Positions 17,017 through 26,463 of a stretch of 53,759 nucleotides of DNA are shown here, piece after piece (position 1 is the first letter of the stretch; each line of letters begins with the position of its first letter). Position numbers and translations under genes: made by a program. The DNA comes from Clostridia bacterium (lineage in GTDB: Bacteria > Bacillota_A > Clostridia > Christensenellales > Aristaeellaceae). Location of the stretch: the NCBI GenBank assembly GCA_017399225.1, contig JAFQEB010000025.1, forward strand, positions 1 through 53,759, in the 5' to 3' direction. The notes under the pieces were generated by a model. That model was not told the origin of the DNA. It saw only the letters and a list, made by a program, of their open reading frames with translations, and searched no databases.

Positions 17017-17964
17017 TCAGTCGTAGCGGATGGTCGGATCGACCAGCGCGTAAATGATATCCGTCACAAGATTAGCCAGCAGCACCACCGCCGCAGACAG
17101 CAGGCAAACGCCCATCACCACGGGGTAGTCGCGGCTGGTGATGGCCGAGAAGGTCTCCAGTCCCAGCCCCGGCCAGGAAAACACCTGCTCAACGATCACT
17201 GCGCCGCCCAGCAGCGTGGGCAGCTGCATACCCACCACCGTCACGATGGACAGCAGGGCGTTGCGCCACACATGGCGGCCCACCACCAGTCGCCGGCCCA
17301 GGCCCTTGGCTTTGGCCGTGCGCACATAATCCATTTCCAGGATCTCCAGCACGGCTGAGCGCACATAGCGGATGTTGCCGCCCGCCACGCCTGCCGCCAG
17401 CACCGTGACCGGCATGACCATATGGCGCAGGATATCCGCCGCATCTCCGCCGGTGTTGGGGGTCGTCATGCCGGAGGAGGGCAGCCAGCCCAGCGTCACA
17501 TGGAACACATACACCAGGATCAGCGCCAGGAAGAATCCCGGTACGCTGGAAAGAAAGAAGGACGTGGTCACCACAGCGTAATCCCGCTTCTTGTAGCGGT
17601 GGATGGCGCTGTACACCCCCGCCGGGATGGCGATCAGCAGTCCCAGCAGCAGGGACGAGCCCATCAGCAGCAGCGTCGGGCCGATCTTCTCCCCGATGAT
17701 CTTCGTCACCGGCTCGTAGCTTTCGTAGCTGTAGCCGAGATTTCCCTGCAGCACGTCCCCCAGCCAGCCCAGATACTGCTTCCACACCGGCTGATCAAGG
17801 CCCCATTCCGCCGCCCGCAGGGCAATGGCCTCCTGGGACATGCGGGGGCCGGTCATCATATCCACCGGGCTGCCCGCCAGGGACATCAGCGCAAAATCGA
17901 GGATGGTGATGCCCAGCAGCACCGGCAGGGCCATCAGCAGCTTTTTGAGGATGTAGTTAAGCAT
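17017..17964 (-). CDS. Peptide ABC transporter permease, OppB/DppB type
   Basis: Second permease subunit, 315 residues, six membrane segments. The start MLNYILKKLLMALPVLLG and the family segment WGLDQPVWKQYLGWLGDVLQG are typical, and the EAA-like loop reads VRTAKAKGLGRRLVVGRHVWRN. The ATG at 17964 follows GGGAGGT and overlaps the end of the upstream ATPase gene by 8 bp, a sign of translational coupling; the frame is open further upstream within that gene. Confidence 0.92.
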   Translation of the reverse strand: MLNYILKKLLMALPVLLGITILDFALMSLAGSPVDMMTGPRMSQEAIALRAAEWGLDQPVWKQYLGWLGDVLQGNLGYSYESYEPVTKIIGEKIGPTLLLMGSSLLLGLLIAIPAGVYSAIHRYKKRDYAVVTTSFFLSSVPGFFLALILVYVFHVTLGWLPSSGMTTPNTGGDAADILRHMVMPVTVLAAGVAGGNIRYVRSAVLEILEMDYVRTAKAKGLGRRLVVGRHVWRNALLSIVTVVGMQLPTLLGGAVIVEQVFSWPGLGLETFSAITSRDYPVVMGVCLLSAAVVLLANLVTDIIYALVDPTIRYD

Positions 17965-18940
17965 GGGCCGCACCTCCCAGCCTTGCACGCATACAGGCGG
18001 ACAGATGCTCCTCCCCGTCCCGGACGGCGCGCAGCAGCCCGTCATGGGTCGCGCAGGCCTTCTCCGCATAGGGGCAGCGGCCCGCCAGGGGGCAGCCCCC
18101 GGCAGCCGAAACACCCGCCTCCCCCGTCAGGGCCGTGCGGGGACGCATCCGCTGCGCGGCATTCATCGCCGGGGCGGCGTCCACCAGCGCCCGGGTATAG
18201 GGATGGGCCGGCGCAGCAAACAGCGTTTCCGCATCGCCGATCTCCACGATGCGGCCCATGTACATCACGCCCATCCGCTGGCTGACGTAGCGCACCGCCG
18301 CCAGCCCGTGGCCGATGAAGATGCACGTCAGGCTCAGCTTTTCCTGCAGCTCCCGCAGGAGGTTCAGTATCTGCGCCTGCACGGACACGTCCAGCGCCGA
18401 CACCGGCTCGTCCAGCACCAGCAGCTCCGGCTCCAGGCCCAGGGCCCTGGCCAGGCACACCCGCTGCCGCTGTCCGCCGGAAAGCTCATGGGGGTAGCGC
18501 TGCATCATTTCTGCCGGCAAACCCACCAGTTCCAGCAGCTCTGCCACGCGCGCCTTCATCTGCGCCCTTTTGCGCAGGCGGTGATACCGGATCGGCTCGG
18601 CGATCAGGTCATACACCCGCTTTCTCGGGTTGAGGGAGGAGCCGCTGTCCTGGAACACCATCTGGAAGCGGGGCCGCATCGGGCGGCGCTTGCGCTCCGG
18701 CAGGTCATCGATGCGCCGGCCCTTGAGCCACACCTCGCCCGCGGTGGGCTTTTCGACGCCCATGATCAGCCGCGCCAGGGTGGACTTGCCGCAGCCGGAC
18801 TCCCCCACGATCCCGAAGAACTCGCCCTCGCGGATCGTCAGATCAACGCCCTTCACCGCCTCCAGATATACCGGGTGCAGGGGCGTGCCGCCGTTGGGGT
18901 ATCGTTTGCTCAGGGCGCGGAGCTCCAGCATATTCGTCAT
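17957..18940 (-). CDS. Peptide ABC transporter ATPase, OppF/DppF type
   Basis: ATP-hydrolysing subunit of 327 residues. Walker A GESGCGKST (about 46-54), Q-loop FQDSGSSLNP, signature LSGGQRQR, Walker B LLVLDEPVSALD and the C-terminal oligopeptide extension with cysteines (CPLAGRCPYAEKAC) that can hold an Fe-S cluster in this family. The H-loop reads IFIGHGL where most relatives have ISHDL; the catalytic His remains. Its start overlaps the OppD-type gene by 4 bp (ATGA). Confidence 0.92.
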   Translation of the reverse strand: MTNMLELRALSKRYPNGGTPLHPVYLEAVKGVDLTIREGEFFGIVGESGCGKSTLARLIMGVEKPTAGEVWLKGRRIDDLPERKRRPMRPRFQMVFQDSGSSLNPRKRVYDLIAEPIRYHRLRKRAQMKARVAELLELVGLPAEMMQRYPHELSGGQRQRVCLARALGLEPELLVLDEPVSALDVSVQAQILNLLRELQEKLSLTCIFIGHGLAAVRYVSQRMGVMYMGRIVEIGDAETLFAAPAHPYTRALVDAAPAMNAAQRMRPRTALTGEAGVSAAGGCPLAGRCPYAEKACATHDGLLRAVRDGEEHLSACMRARLGGAAHA

Positions 18941-19905
18941 TCCAGCCCCTCCCTTCGCATGCAGCGCACGGGATGCGTCGCCTCCGGGTCATATGCCGGC
19001 TGCTGCGGGCACTGCGCCGCATAGGGGCAGCGGGGCGCAAAGCGGCAGCCCGGCAGGGTATCATAGCGTTCCGGCACCGTGCCGGGGATGGCATAGAGCC
19101 TGCGCTCCTTCGGATCGTCCAGCGTCGGGACAGCCGCCATCAGCGCCTGGGTGTAGGGATGCTGCGGAGCGGTGAGCAGCTCCTGCACCGTCGCCGCCTC
19201 CACGCACTGGCCGGCATACATCACAACGACCCGGTCAGCCAGCTCCGCCACCACGCCTACGTCATGGGTGATCAGCAGGATGCCCATGCCCTCGTCCCGC
19301 AGCTGCCGCAGCAGGGTCAGTATCTGCCGCTGCACGGTCATATCCAGCGCCGTGGTGGGTTCGTCCGCGATCAGCAGCTTCGGCCCGCAGCTGAGGGCCA
19401 TGGCGATCATCACGCGCTGCCGCTGGCCGCCGGAAAGCTGGTGGGGGAAGCGCCGCATCGCCCGCTCCGGCTCGGGGATGCCCACCTTTGCCAGCAGCTG
19501 CACCGCCCGGGCCCTTGCTTCCTCCCGGCTCAGCTTCAAATGGCGGCGCATCCCCTCGGTCATCTGCAGGCCGATGGTCAGCACCGGGTTGAGGGAATAC
19601 ATGATGTCCTGGAAGATCATGGCCATATCCCAGCCCCGCACCTGATCCAGCTCCTTCTCGGACAGGCCCGGCAGCTCCCGGCCCATCAGGCGGATGCTGC
19701 CGCCCGTTACCCGGCCCTGCCGGGGCAGCAGGCCCATCACAGCCAGCGCGGTGATGCTCTTGCCGCAGCCGCTCTCGCCCACCAGGCACAGGATCTCGCC
19801 CTGCTCTACGCGCAGGGACACCTTAGCCGCGCACTGCACCTGCCTTTTGCCGCGGCCAAAGGCAATGTCCAGCTCCCGGATCTCCATAAGCGGTTCCCGC
19901 TTCAT
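18937..19905 (-). CDS. Peptide ABC transporter ATPase, OppD/DppD type
   Basis: Partner ATPase of 322 residues with Walker A GESGCGKS, Q-loop FQDIMYSLNP, signature LSGGQRQR, Walker B LLIADEPTTALD, H-loop LLITHDVG and the C-terminal peptide-transporter motif CRFAPRCPYAAQCPQ. AAGGAGGA lies 7 bp before the ATG at 19905. It is separated from the binding-protein gene by an 83-bp gap with a strong hairpin. Confidence 0.92.
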   Translation of the reverse strand: MKREPLMEIRELDIAFGRGKRQVQCAAKVSLRVEQGEILCLVGESGCGKSITALAVMGLLPRQGRVTGGSIRLMGRELPGLSEKELDQVRGWDMAMIFQDIMYSLNPVLTIGLQMTEGMRRHLKLSREEARARAVQLLAKVGIPEPERAMRRFPHQLSGGQRQRVMIAMALSCGPKLLIADEPTTALDMTVQRQILTLLRQLRDEGMGILLITHDVGVVAELADRVVVMYAGQCVEAATVQELLTAPQHPYTQALMAAVPTLDDPKERRLYAIPGTVPERYDTLPGCRFAPRCPYAAQCPQQPAYDPEATHPVRCMRREGLE

Positions 19906-19936
19906 CCTGCATTCCTCCTTCCCCTTGAATCTCGCA

Positions 19937-19968
19937 GGCCCGGCCAGCCTTCCTCGACTGGCCGGGCC
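19937..19968 (-). terminator. Intercistronic hairpin after the binding-protein gene
   Basis: GGCCCGGCCAG (19937-19947) pairs perfectly with CTGGCCGGGCC (19958-19968). There is no T-run. Such hairpins after binding-protein genes stabilise the upstream mRNA and lower downstream expression, giving excess binding protein over ATPase and permease. Confidence 0.7.
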
Positions 19969-19988
19969 ATGATGGCTTCCTTGCTTGC

Positions 19989-21584
19989 TCAGCGGGCGAT
20001 ATCCCACTCATGCACGTTGACAAAGGTGCCGTAAACGTTCGGCTTCACATTCACCAGGCGGTTGTTGACCGCGCCCATGGCGGAAATGATGTAGGCGGAG
20101 ATCATCGGGCAGTCCTCCGTCACCTGGCGGTTGATGGCCAGGTAGGCGTCCCTGACCGCCTGCACATCCGCGCTCTGCTGGGTGGTGGCAAAATGGGCCG
20201 CCAGCTCCGGGTTATCGTAGCGGGTCCAGCCGTCAGAAGACAGCTGCCATACCATATCCGTATAGGGATCGATAGGCGCAAAGGTATACTGGACGCTCAT
20301 CACGTCAAAGCTGCCCTCGCCGGCCACGCCCATCAGGCTGTCCAGATCCACCGTGCGGATCTCGATCTTCAAGCCGAGCTCCTCCATCAGCGCCGCGATC
20401 AGCTCCACCGCGCTGACAAAGGTGCTGTCGCCGCTGTCGCAGTACCACACCAGGCTGGTGTTGGCGCCGTCCGCCTTCGCCTGGGCGATCAGCGTCTGCG
20501 CCTTCTCCGGGTCGTATTCCGTCACGCCCAGGGCCTCGCTGTAATAGGGCGAGGCAGAGCAGAGGAACGCATCCACGATCTCGCCGCTACCGCCCAGCAG
20601 CTCCTCCAGGATCAGCCGGCGCGGGATGCCATGCAGCAGCGCCTGGCGGATGCGGGCGTCCGGCACGTTCTTCACATTGATAAAGATGGACTGGTTGGTG
20701 ATGGGGGCCCCGGGCACAGCCGTCACGTCCGGCAGCTTACCGATGGCCTCGTAATCCTCCAGCAGCACGGCCGCCATGGTCTGCTGCACCAGGTCGATCT
20801 CCCCGGTCTTGAGCCCCGCCAGCAGCTGGGCGGGCGTGGTGATGTTCAGGTTGATGTACTCGATCTTCGGCGCGCCGAGGAAGTAGTTTTCATTCCTGCG
20901 GTAACGGACGTAGTGGTTCAGATCCGCCTCGGTGATGAAATAGGGGCCGGAAATGACGTCCGGGGCCTGGAACCACTCGTGGGTCAGCAGCTGATCGCGT
21001 GGGATCTCCCCCAGCACATGCTCCGGCAGCACGAACATGTAGCGGCCAAAATTGTTCGCAAAGGTATACAGGGCCGTGGGCTGCTTGACGGTCACGGTCA
21101 GCGTCCTGTCATCGACGAGCTTCACGCCCTCGATCTCTGTCGCGCCGGAGGGCAGCATACCCGCCTCGTCCGTACCCACGATCAGGTACTGGCTGAGGAT
21201 GGCGCGGCCCGCCTCAGGGCTGGTGAGCAGCAGCAGGGTGAAGAGCACGTCCCGGCTGGTGACGGGCGTGCCGTCAGACCAGGCAGCGTTCTCCCTGAGG
21301 GCGATGGTGAAGGTGAGGTTATCCTCCGTGGTGATGGATTGGGCCAGCTGGGGCACGAACTCCAGCTCCCCGCTCAGCTCTACCAGCGGCAGGAACTGCA
21401 GGGACAGGGCGTACTTCATCACCTCCGTGGCGTCGATCACCAGCGGATTGATGCTGGAAACGGGGCTCGTCGCCGCGATGTTCACCGTTTTGGGGGCAGG
21501 CTCTGCATAAACACAGGCATTCATCAGCAGCAGGGAAAGCGCCAGCAGCATCGCCAGCAGGGTTCTGAGCAGCTTGTTCTTCAT
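19989..21584 (-). CDS. Peptide ABC transporter substrate-binding protein (SBP family 5)
   Basis: Extracellular binding protein of 531 residues. A signal peptide (LLAMLLALSLLLMNACVYAEP) carries a cysteine in an imperfect lipobox, so it is probably a lipoprotein, although cleavage after VYA is possible. The mature part shows the family 5 layout: AATSPVSSINPLV near the start, LTFTIALRENAAWSDGTPVTSRDV, then IRQALLHGIPRRLI and EYDPEKAQTLIAQA. I place the start at the ATG at 21584, since GGGAGGA lies 6 bp before it; an ATG five codons earlier precedes that site. Substrate: peptides are most likely, given the amidohydrolase in the same operon. Confidence 0.92.
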   Translation of the reverse strand: MKNKLLRTLLAMLLALSLLLMNACVYAEPAPKTVNIAATSPVSSINPLVIDATEVMKYALSLQFLPLVELSGELEFVPQLAQSITTEDNLTFTIALRENAAWSDGTPVTSRDVLFTLLLLTSPEAGRAILSQYLIVGTDEAGMLPSGATEIEGVKLVDDRTLTVTVKQPTALYTFANNFGRYMFVLPEHVLGEIPRDQLLTHEWFQAPDVISGPYFITEADLNHYVRYRRNENYFLGAPKIEYINLNITTPAQLLAGLKTGEIDLVQQTMAAVLLEDYEAIGKLPDVTAVPGAPITNQSIFINVKNVPDARIRQALLHGIPRRLILEELLGGSGEIVDAFLCSASPYYSEALGVTEYDPEKAQTLIAQAKADGANTSLVWYCDSGDSTFVSAVELIAALMEELGLKIEIRTVDLDSLMGVAGEGSFDVMSVQYTFAPIDPYTDMVWQLSSDGWTRYDNPELAAHFATTQQSADVQAVRDAYLAINRQVTEDCPMISAYIISAMGAVNNRLVNVKPNVYGTFVNVHEWDIAR

Positions 21585-21650
21585 CGCGGTTCCTCCCATA
21601 TTCCGGTTTGCTCCCGGATAGTTTGCACGCCGTTCACGGCAGTATGCGCG

Positions 21651-21851
21651 TCAGCCCACCGCTTCGGGGGTGGGCGCAGCATCCAGGTCAGTGAGGGTCA
21701 CAGGGGTCTGCGCCGGCACCGCGGAGGGCTCCGGCGTGGCAGTCATCGCAGGCGCAGCCTCCGGGGGCTGCGGGTTCTGCCGGGCATACAGGGCTGTGCC
21801 CGCCGCTGCAACCAGCAGCAGGATCAGCAAAATCAGTGCAGCTTTCTTCAT
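21651..21851 (-). CDS. Small secreted or membrane-anchored Pro/Ala-rich peptide
   Basis: A 66-residue protein: MKKAALILLILLLVAAAG forms one hydrophobic segment, and the rest is a low-complexity tail rich in Pro, Ala and Thr. The site AAAGAGGA lies 5 bp before the ATG. It sits between the amidohydrolase and the binding protein of the peptide-uptake operon. No family recognised. It could be a small membrane subunit or a secreted peptide. Confidence 0.7.
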   Translation of the reverse strand: MKKAALILLILLLVAAAGTALYARQNPQPPEAAPAMTATPEPSAVPAQTPVTLTDLDAAPTPEAVG

Positions 21852-21893
21852 TATTATTCCTCTTTCGGGGCGTCTTCTGCATTGGCCCGGCGA

Positions 21894-23030
21894 TCAGCAG
21901 CCGCTGCCTTCCTCGCCCCGCAGGCAGGCCAGGGCCATCTCCGTAAAGAAGACGGAGGTGGGATACAGCGCCGCCGGGTCAACGGTGAACTTGGGGTGAT
22001 GGGCAGGATAATCCCCGCCGGTGCCTACCCGCACGAACAGCGCCGGACGGCCCTGACCGTAGCGGGAGAAATCCTCCGCGCCCATGGTGTCCTCCTGGAT
22101 GGCCGGGGTCAGGCCGCAGCGCGGGGCAACCCTGCGCGCCAGGGCGCAAAGGCCGCCGTCGTTGACCACCGCCGGGGAGCCGGAGAACCACTTGATCTCC
22201 GTCTTCACGCCATAGGCCGCCGCCGTACCCTCGACGATCTCCCGGAAGCGCTTCTGCGCCAGGGCACGATCCCCCTCGTCCAGCGAGCGGACGGTGCCCT
22301 CCATGAAGGCGGTCTCAGGGATCACATTCCAGGTCGTGCCCGCATCCAGATGGGTGACGGACACCAGCCGGGGTGCAAAGGGATCCATCGAGCGGCTGAC
22401 GATGGTCTGCAGGGACTGCACCATCGCCGACAGGGCCGGGATGGGGTCGATCCCCTTATGAGGATGGGCCGCATGGCTGCCCCGCCCCGTCAGCGTCACC
22501 TGGAAGAAGTCCACCGCCGCCATGACGGGGCCCTCCTTGATCCCGATGATCCCCGCAGGGAAGGCCGCATAGGTGTGCCCGGCCAGGAAGACCTCACAGT
22601 CCTCCACCAGGCCGGACTGCATCACCAGCCGTCCGCCCTTGTCCGTTTCCTCCGCAGGCTGGAACACCACCTTGACCGTGCCGTTCCATTCATTGCGGCG
22701 CTCGTGGAGCATCAGGGCCGCGCCCATGACGCTGGCAGCATGGAAATCATGCCCGCAGGCGTGCATACGGCCGGGATGGACGGACTGATAAGGCAGTCCG
22801 CTCTCCTCCTGAATGGGCAGGGCGTCGATATCTGCCCTGAGGCCGATGCACCTGCCCGGGCCTGCGCCGCGGATCACCGCGACAAAGCCTGTGGGCAGCT
22901 CCCCCGGGAGGATCTCGATCCCCGCAGACTCCAGCACGTCCCGCAGCTTCCGCGTCGTTTCATATTCCTCCAGCCCCAGCTCCGGGTGCTGATGCAGCCA
23001 TCTGAAAAGTTCCTCCAGCGACTCCCGCAT
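21894..23030 (-). CDS. M20-family amidohydrolase/peptidase
   Basis: Cytoplasmic metal-dependent hydrolase of 378 residues (M20D group: N-acyl-amino-acid, hippurate or IAA-conjugate hydrolases). Metal-binding and catalytic stretches are HACGHDFH (about 90-97) and FQPAEETDKGG (about 123-133); the lid domain carries GRGSHAAHPHKGIDPI, and MGAEDFSRYGQ lies near the end. First gene of the peptide-import operon, with its own TTGACT/TAGTAT promoter and AAAGGAG before the ATG. It would free amino acids from imported N-acylated or short peptides. Confidence 0.92.
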   Translation of the reverse strand: MRESLEELFRWLHQHPELGLEEYETTRKLRDVLESAGIEILPGELPTGFVAVIRGAGPGRCIGLRADIDALPIQEESGLPYQSVHPGRMHACGHDFHAASVMGAALMLHERRNEWNGTVKVVFQPAEETDKGGRLVMQSGLVEDCEVFLAGHTYAAFPAGIIGIKEGPVMAAVDFFQVTLTGRGSHAAHPHKGIDPIPALSAMVQSLQTIVSRSMDPFAPRLVSVTHLDAGTTWNVIPETAFMEGTVRSLDEGDRALAQKRFREIVEGTAAAYGVKTEIKWFSGSPAVVNDGGLCALARRVAPRCGLTPAIQEDTMGAEDFSRYGQGRPALFVRVGTGGDYPAHHPKFTVDPAALYPTSVFFTEMALACLRGEEGSGC

Positions 23031-23121
23031 GAGTCGTCACACTCCTTTGCGCCCACCTCTGAAATGCTCCGGCGCCTTCATATGATCCATCCGTTGCGGA
23101 TGCAACAGTATATTCAGATAT

Positions 23122-23150
23122 ATACTACCGTTTCACTGTATAAAAGTCAA
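23122..23150 (-). promoter_or_regulatory. Promoter of the peptide-uptake operon
   Basis: TTGACT (23145-23150), 17-bp spacer, TAGTAT (23122-23127) on the minus strand. It is back to back with the xylanase promoter. Confidence 0.7.
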
Positions 23151-23210
23151 CCGAAATTTGCAGCGCGCCTTCTCTTTATGGTCGTTTTTTGCCCTTTTCG
23201 TCCTCATTCC

Positions 23211-23238
23211 TTGACAAAAATGGCCCATCGTGTATACT
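23211..23238 (+). promoter_or_regulatory. Promoter of the xylanase gene
   Basis: TTGACA (23211-23216), 16-bp spacer, TATACT (23233-23238). Leader of about 48 nt to the ATG at 23293. Confidence 0.78.
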
Positions 23239-23292
23239 GATGATACAGGTTTTACCCATTTTGTATCCAATTTCAGAGAGGAGACTCGCAAC

Positions 23293-25728
23293 ATGAAGAA
23301 GCTTCTTATCGCCCTGCTTGCGCTGGCCCTGTGCTTCTGCGCGGCCATGGCCGAGGACGCTGTGATCGACTTCGAGAACGGCCAGACCGGCGTGTTCCAG
23401 CAGTCCGGCTCCTGCTCCGTGAAGGTCACGGACGCCATCGCCCATGAGGGCGGCAAGTCCCTGGCCATCACCGGCCGCTCCGGCAACAACTGGGACTGCG
23501 CTGACCTGAACGCCGCCAACGCCGGCATCGCCCTGGGCGACCGGGTGACGATCACCGCGTGGGTCTATGTGGACAGCGACGAGGAGGGCACCTTCGTCAT
23601 CGCCAAGTCCGCGGCGGATTACGGCTGGTTCACCAACGCCACCATCCCCGGCAAGACCTGGACGGAGATGAAGACCACCTTCACCCTGCAGGATGAGGTG
23701 AACATCCGCTTCCAGAACTATGGCGACAACTGGAACAGCGTCGATTTCTACATTGACGACGTGACCGTTTCCGTCGCTGCTGCCGCCCCCGCTGAGGAGG
23801 CCGCCGAAATGGCCGTCACCACCTTCGACTTCGAAGGCGGCGTGCCTGCGGCGTTCATCCAGTCCGGCTCCGCGACCCCTGTGGAGGGCAACATCGCCCA
23901 CGGCGGCAACTCCTCCCTGCAGGTGACGAACCGCTCCGGCAACAACTGGGACGCCACCGACCTGAACGCCGAGTCCCTGGGCATCGGCATGAACGTGCCC
24001 GCCAAGATCACCGCGTGGGTCTATGTGGACAGCGATGAAGAGGGCACCTTCGTCATCGCCAAGGCCGGCGGCGACTACGCCACCCTGGGCAAGGTCACCT
24101 GCCCCGGCAAGACCTGGACGGAGATCACCGCGGAGATCAACCTGGATCAGCCCGTGAACATCCGCTTCCAGAACCAGAGCGAGAACTGGAACAACGCCGA
24201 GTACTACATCGACGACGTGGTGGTCGAGGTCGGCCAGGCCCCTGAAGAGGTCGAGTCCACCGAGCCCCCGATCGACTACGTTTCCGACTTCTCCGCGGGT
24301 GAGGACGGCTGGTATGCCCGTTCCGCCGGCGGCGCCGCCATCTCCGTGGTGGACGAGGCCCTGTTCATCACCGGCCGTACCGCGACCTGGAACTCCCCCG
24401 GCCGTGACTTCGCGCTGGTGCCCGGCAAGACCTACAACATGTCCGTGCTGGTGAAGCAGGATCAGGTCGATTCCACCGGCTTCATCCTCTCCATCGCCCA
24501 CACCCGCGACGAGGAGGAATCCTACGAGAACCTGGGCACCTGCACCGCCAAGAAGGGCGAGTGGACGATGATCCAGGCCACCTACGTCGCCGGCCGTTAC
24601 GACAAGTACGTCCTGTACGTCGAGGGCGGCGCTGAGGATACCGAGTTCTACATCAAGGAGTTCACCTGCGCGGAGAAGTCCACCTCCTTCGGCAAGGCGG
24701 GCATCCCCTCCCTGAAGGAAGTCTATGCGGAGCAGTTTGACTTCGGCACTGCCGTCACCGGCAACGAAGTGCTGGACGAGGCCCGCATGAAGTTCTATGC
24801 CTCCCAGTTCTGCATCTTCACCCCCGGCAACGAGATGAAGCCCGACTACCTGCTGGATATGGCGGAGACCCGCAAGCAGGTGCGTGCGACCAAGGATCAG
24901 ACCACCGTTTGCGTGAAGTTCGACACCTGCATCCCGCTGCTGGACTGGGCCAAGGCCACCGGCAACAAGGTGCACGGCCATACCCTGGTGTGGCGCTCCC
25001 AGACCCCCGCTGCCTTCTTCCACGAGGACTACGCCACCCATAAGCCCCTGGTCTCCCGCGAGGTCATGCTGGCCCGTATGGAGAGCTACATCAAGCAGGT
25101 GCTGACCTGGACGGCTGAAAACTACCCGGGCGTCATCGTCTCCTGGGACGTGGTGAACGAGGCTGCCGCCGACTCCGGCCGCAAGCTGTACGACTGCCAG
25201 TGGGTGCAGGTCGTGGGCGAGGATTACGTCAACCGCGCCTTTGAGTACGCCCGCAAGTACGCCGAGCCCGGCACGCTGCTGTTCTACAACGACTACAACA
25301 GCGAGATGACCCTCAAGAACCTGATGATCGGCGACATCCTGGACAGCCTGATCGCCGATGGCACCGTGGACGGCTACGGCTTCCAGTCCCACTACTCCAC
25401 CACCTCCAACCTGACCAAGATCAAGAGCGCGTGGATCAACATCTCCGCCCGCAAGCTGCAGGACGGCACCCCGATCCTCCTGCGCGTCAGCGAGCTGGAC
25501 GTGGGCATCGACGCCAACGACGAGAAGAACTGGGATCGCCAGGCCAACTTCTACGGCGAGCTGTTCAAGATCTACGCCCAGTACGCCGATCAGCTGATCG
25601 CCGTGCACACCTGGGGCACCGTGGATGACCTGAGCTGGCGCGCAGCGAACTACCCGCTGCTCTTCGACGCCAAGACCCAGCCCAAGCCCGCCTTCTGGAC
25701 GCTGGTCGAGACCCCCGCGGCTGAGTAA
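23293..25728 (+). CDS. Secreted GH10 endo-xylanase with three N-terminal carbohydrate-binding-like modules
   Basis: Extracellular beta-1,4-xylanase of 811 residues. Order: signal peptide (MKKLLIALLALALCFCAAMA), two closely similar CBM4/9-type modules (about 22-160 and 175-315; each has ITAWVYVDSDEEGTFVIAK), a third, more diverged one (about 330-460), then the GH10 barrel (about 475-805). The general acid/base is Glu623 in WDVVNEA, the nucleophile Glu734 in RVSELDVG; GHTLVWRSQTP is another family motif. GAGAGGAGA lies about 9 bp before the ATG at 23293; the frame is open further left without a better start. It has its own promoter and terminator. It releases xylo-oligosaccharides from plant cell walls. 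Confidence 0.94.
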   Translation: MKKLLIALLALALCFCAAMAEDAVIDFENGQTGVFQQSGSCSVKVTDAIAHEGGKSLAITGRSGNNWDCADLNAANAGIALGDRVTITAWVYVDSDEEGTFVIAKSAADYGWFTNATIPGKTWTEMKTTFTLQDEVNIRFQNYGDNWNSVDFYIDDVTVSVAAAAPAEEAAEMAVTTFDFEGGVPAAFIQSGSATPVEGNIAHGGNSSLQVTNRSGNNWDATDLNAESLGIGMNVPAKITAWVYVDSDEEGTFVIAKAGGDYATLGKVTCPGKTWTEITAEINLDQPVNIRFQNQSENWNNAEYYIDDVVVEVGQAPEEVESTEPPIDYVSDFSAGEDGWYARSAGGAAISVVDEALFITGRTATWNSPGRDFALVPGKTYNMSVLVKQDQVDSTGFILSIAHTRDEEESYENLGTCTAKKGEWTMIQATYVAGRYDKYVLYVEGGAEDTEFYIKEFTCAEKSTSFGKAGIPSLKEVYAEQFDFGTAVTGNEVLDEARMKFYASQFCIFTPGNEMKPDYLLDMAETRKQVRATKDQTTVCVKFDTCIPLLDWAKATGNKVHGHTLVWRSQTPAAFFHEDYATHKPLVSREVMLARMESYIKQVLTWTAENYPGVIVSWDVVNEAAADSGRKLYDCQWVQVVGEDYVNRAFEYARKYAEPGTLLFYNDYNSEMTLKNLMIGDILDSLIADGTVDGYGFQSHYSTTSNLTKIKSAWINISARKLQDGTPILLRVSELDVGIDANDEKNWDRQANFYGELFKIYAQYADQLIAVHTWGTVDDLSWRAANYPLLFDAKTQPKPAFWTLVETPAAE

Positions 25729-25749
25729 ACCGCACAAGCGACATGACAA

Positions 25750-25782
25750 AGGCCCGCTGCACCGCGATGGTGCAGCGGGCCT
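25750..25782 (+). terminator. Terminator of the xylanase gene
   Basis: AGGCCCGCTGCACC (25750-25763) pairs perfectly with its complement at 25769-25782, loop GCGAT. The T-run after it is weak (CATACT). Confidence 0.65.
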
Positions 25783-25898
25783 CATACTGTCCGAAACGCC
25801 CCTGGGCGCAGCGGATGAACGCAGTCAGCAACAGCAGCAGGCCATGACAGACGGATCGGCTTGCTGCTTTTTATGTGGGGTGGACTGCATAGAAGCGG

Positions 25899-26413
25899 GA
25901 AACTTGAATTTGCTGAATACGAGTACTTTGCGGCTTGGCGTGTAAAGCAACTCGCGCGTGCTCCCTCAGTCATTCGGCAGCGCCGAATGCCAGCATACGC
26001 CTCCGCTTCGCTCCGGAACCTTTGCCCGTTCCGGGCAACTCCCCACTGGGGAGCCGGTTCCTCCCGGAGGGAGCCTTTTGGCCGCCTTAAGCTGCAGCCT
26101 GCAAAGAAAAATACAGCGAGCATATCGCCAGCCCCCAGCGGCTGCAGTACAGCCCGCAAAGGAAATGTAGCGGCGAATTTGCAGAGGTTTGCTTCCGCGT
26201 TAGCGGAAATTCAGAGCAAACCTCTGCAACCCGAGCCGCCCGGCACCGCAGCCGCAAAGCGGACAACTCATAGGGAAAAGAGGGGGGACCGGGGGGAAAG
26301 CACCGCTATGCTTTCCCCCCGGCGGCTTTGCGCCGCCTTCGACGCGCGAAAGCGGCTCCCTGCGACAAAATGAGCCTGCCTTCCAAGAAAAGAGTCTCAC
26401 ATCCCCCAATTTA
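25899..26413 (+). repeat. Family A dispersed repeat, copy 3
   Basis: Fills most of the gap between the convergent xylanase and deoC genes. It starts AAACTTGAATTTGCTG as in copy 2, and has the same long stem (26179-26193 with 26215-26229) and the G/C-run hairpin, whose loop differs (CCGCTA against CCATTT) while the stem is unchanged. Relative to copy 2 it carries about 65 extra bases in the first part (GAACCTTTGCCCGTTC region, near 25993-26057), as does copy 4. Outside the repeat I see only the xylanase terminator here. Confidence 0.87.
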
Positions 26414-26463
26414 TCACTTAACAAAAAGCAGCCTGTTTCAAATCCTTGCCCAAGTGCGCCGCA

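Noticed and set aside
20010..23240. A 1076-codon plus-strand frame opposite the peptide-uptake operon
   Set aside because: Antisense shadow of three well-supported genes; no ribosome site and no motifs.
23176..25785. An 869-codon minus-strand frame opposite the xylanase gene
   Set aside because: The plus strand encodes a GH10 enzyme with both catalytic residues; the antisense product is low-complexity Gly/Val/Asp.
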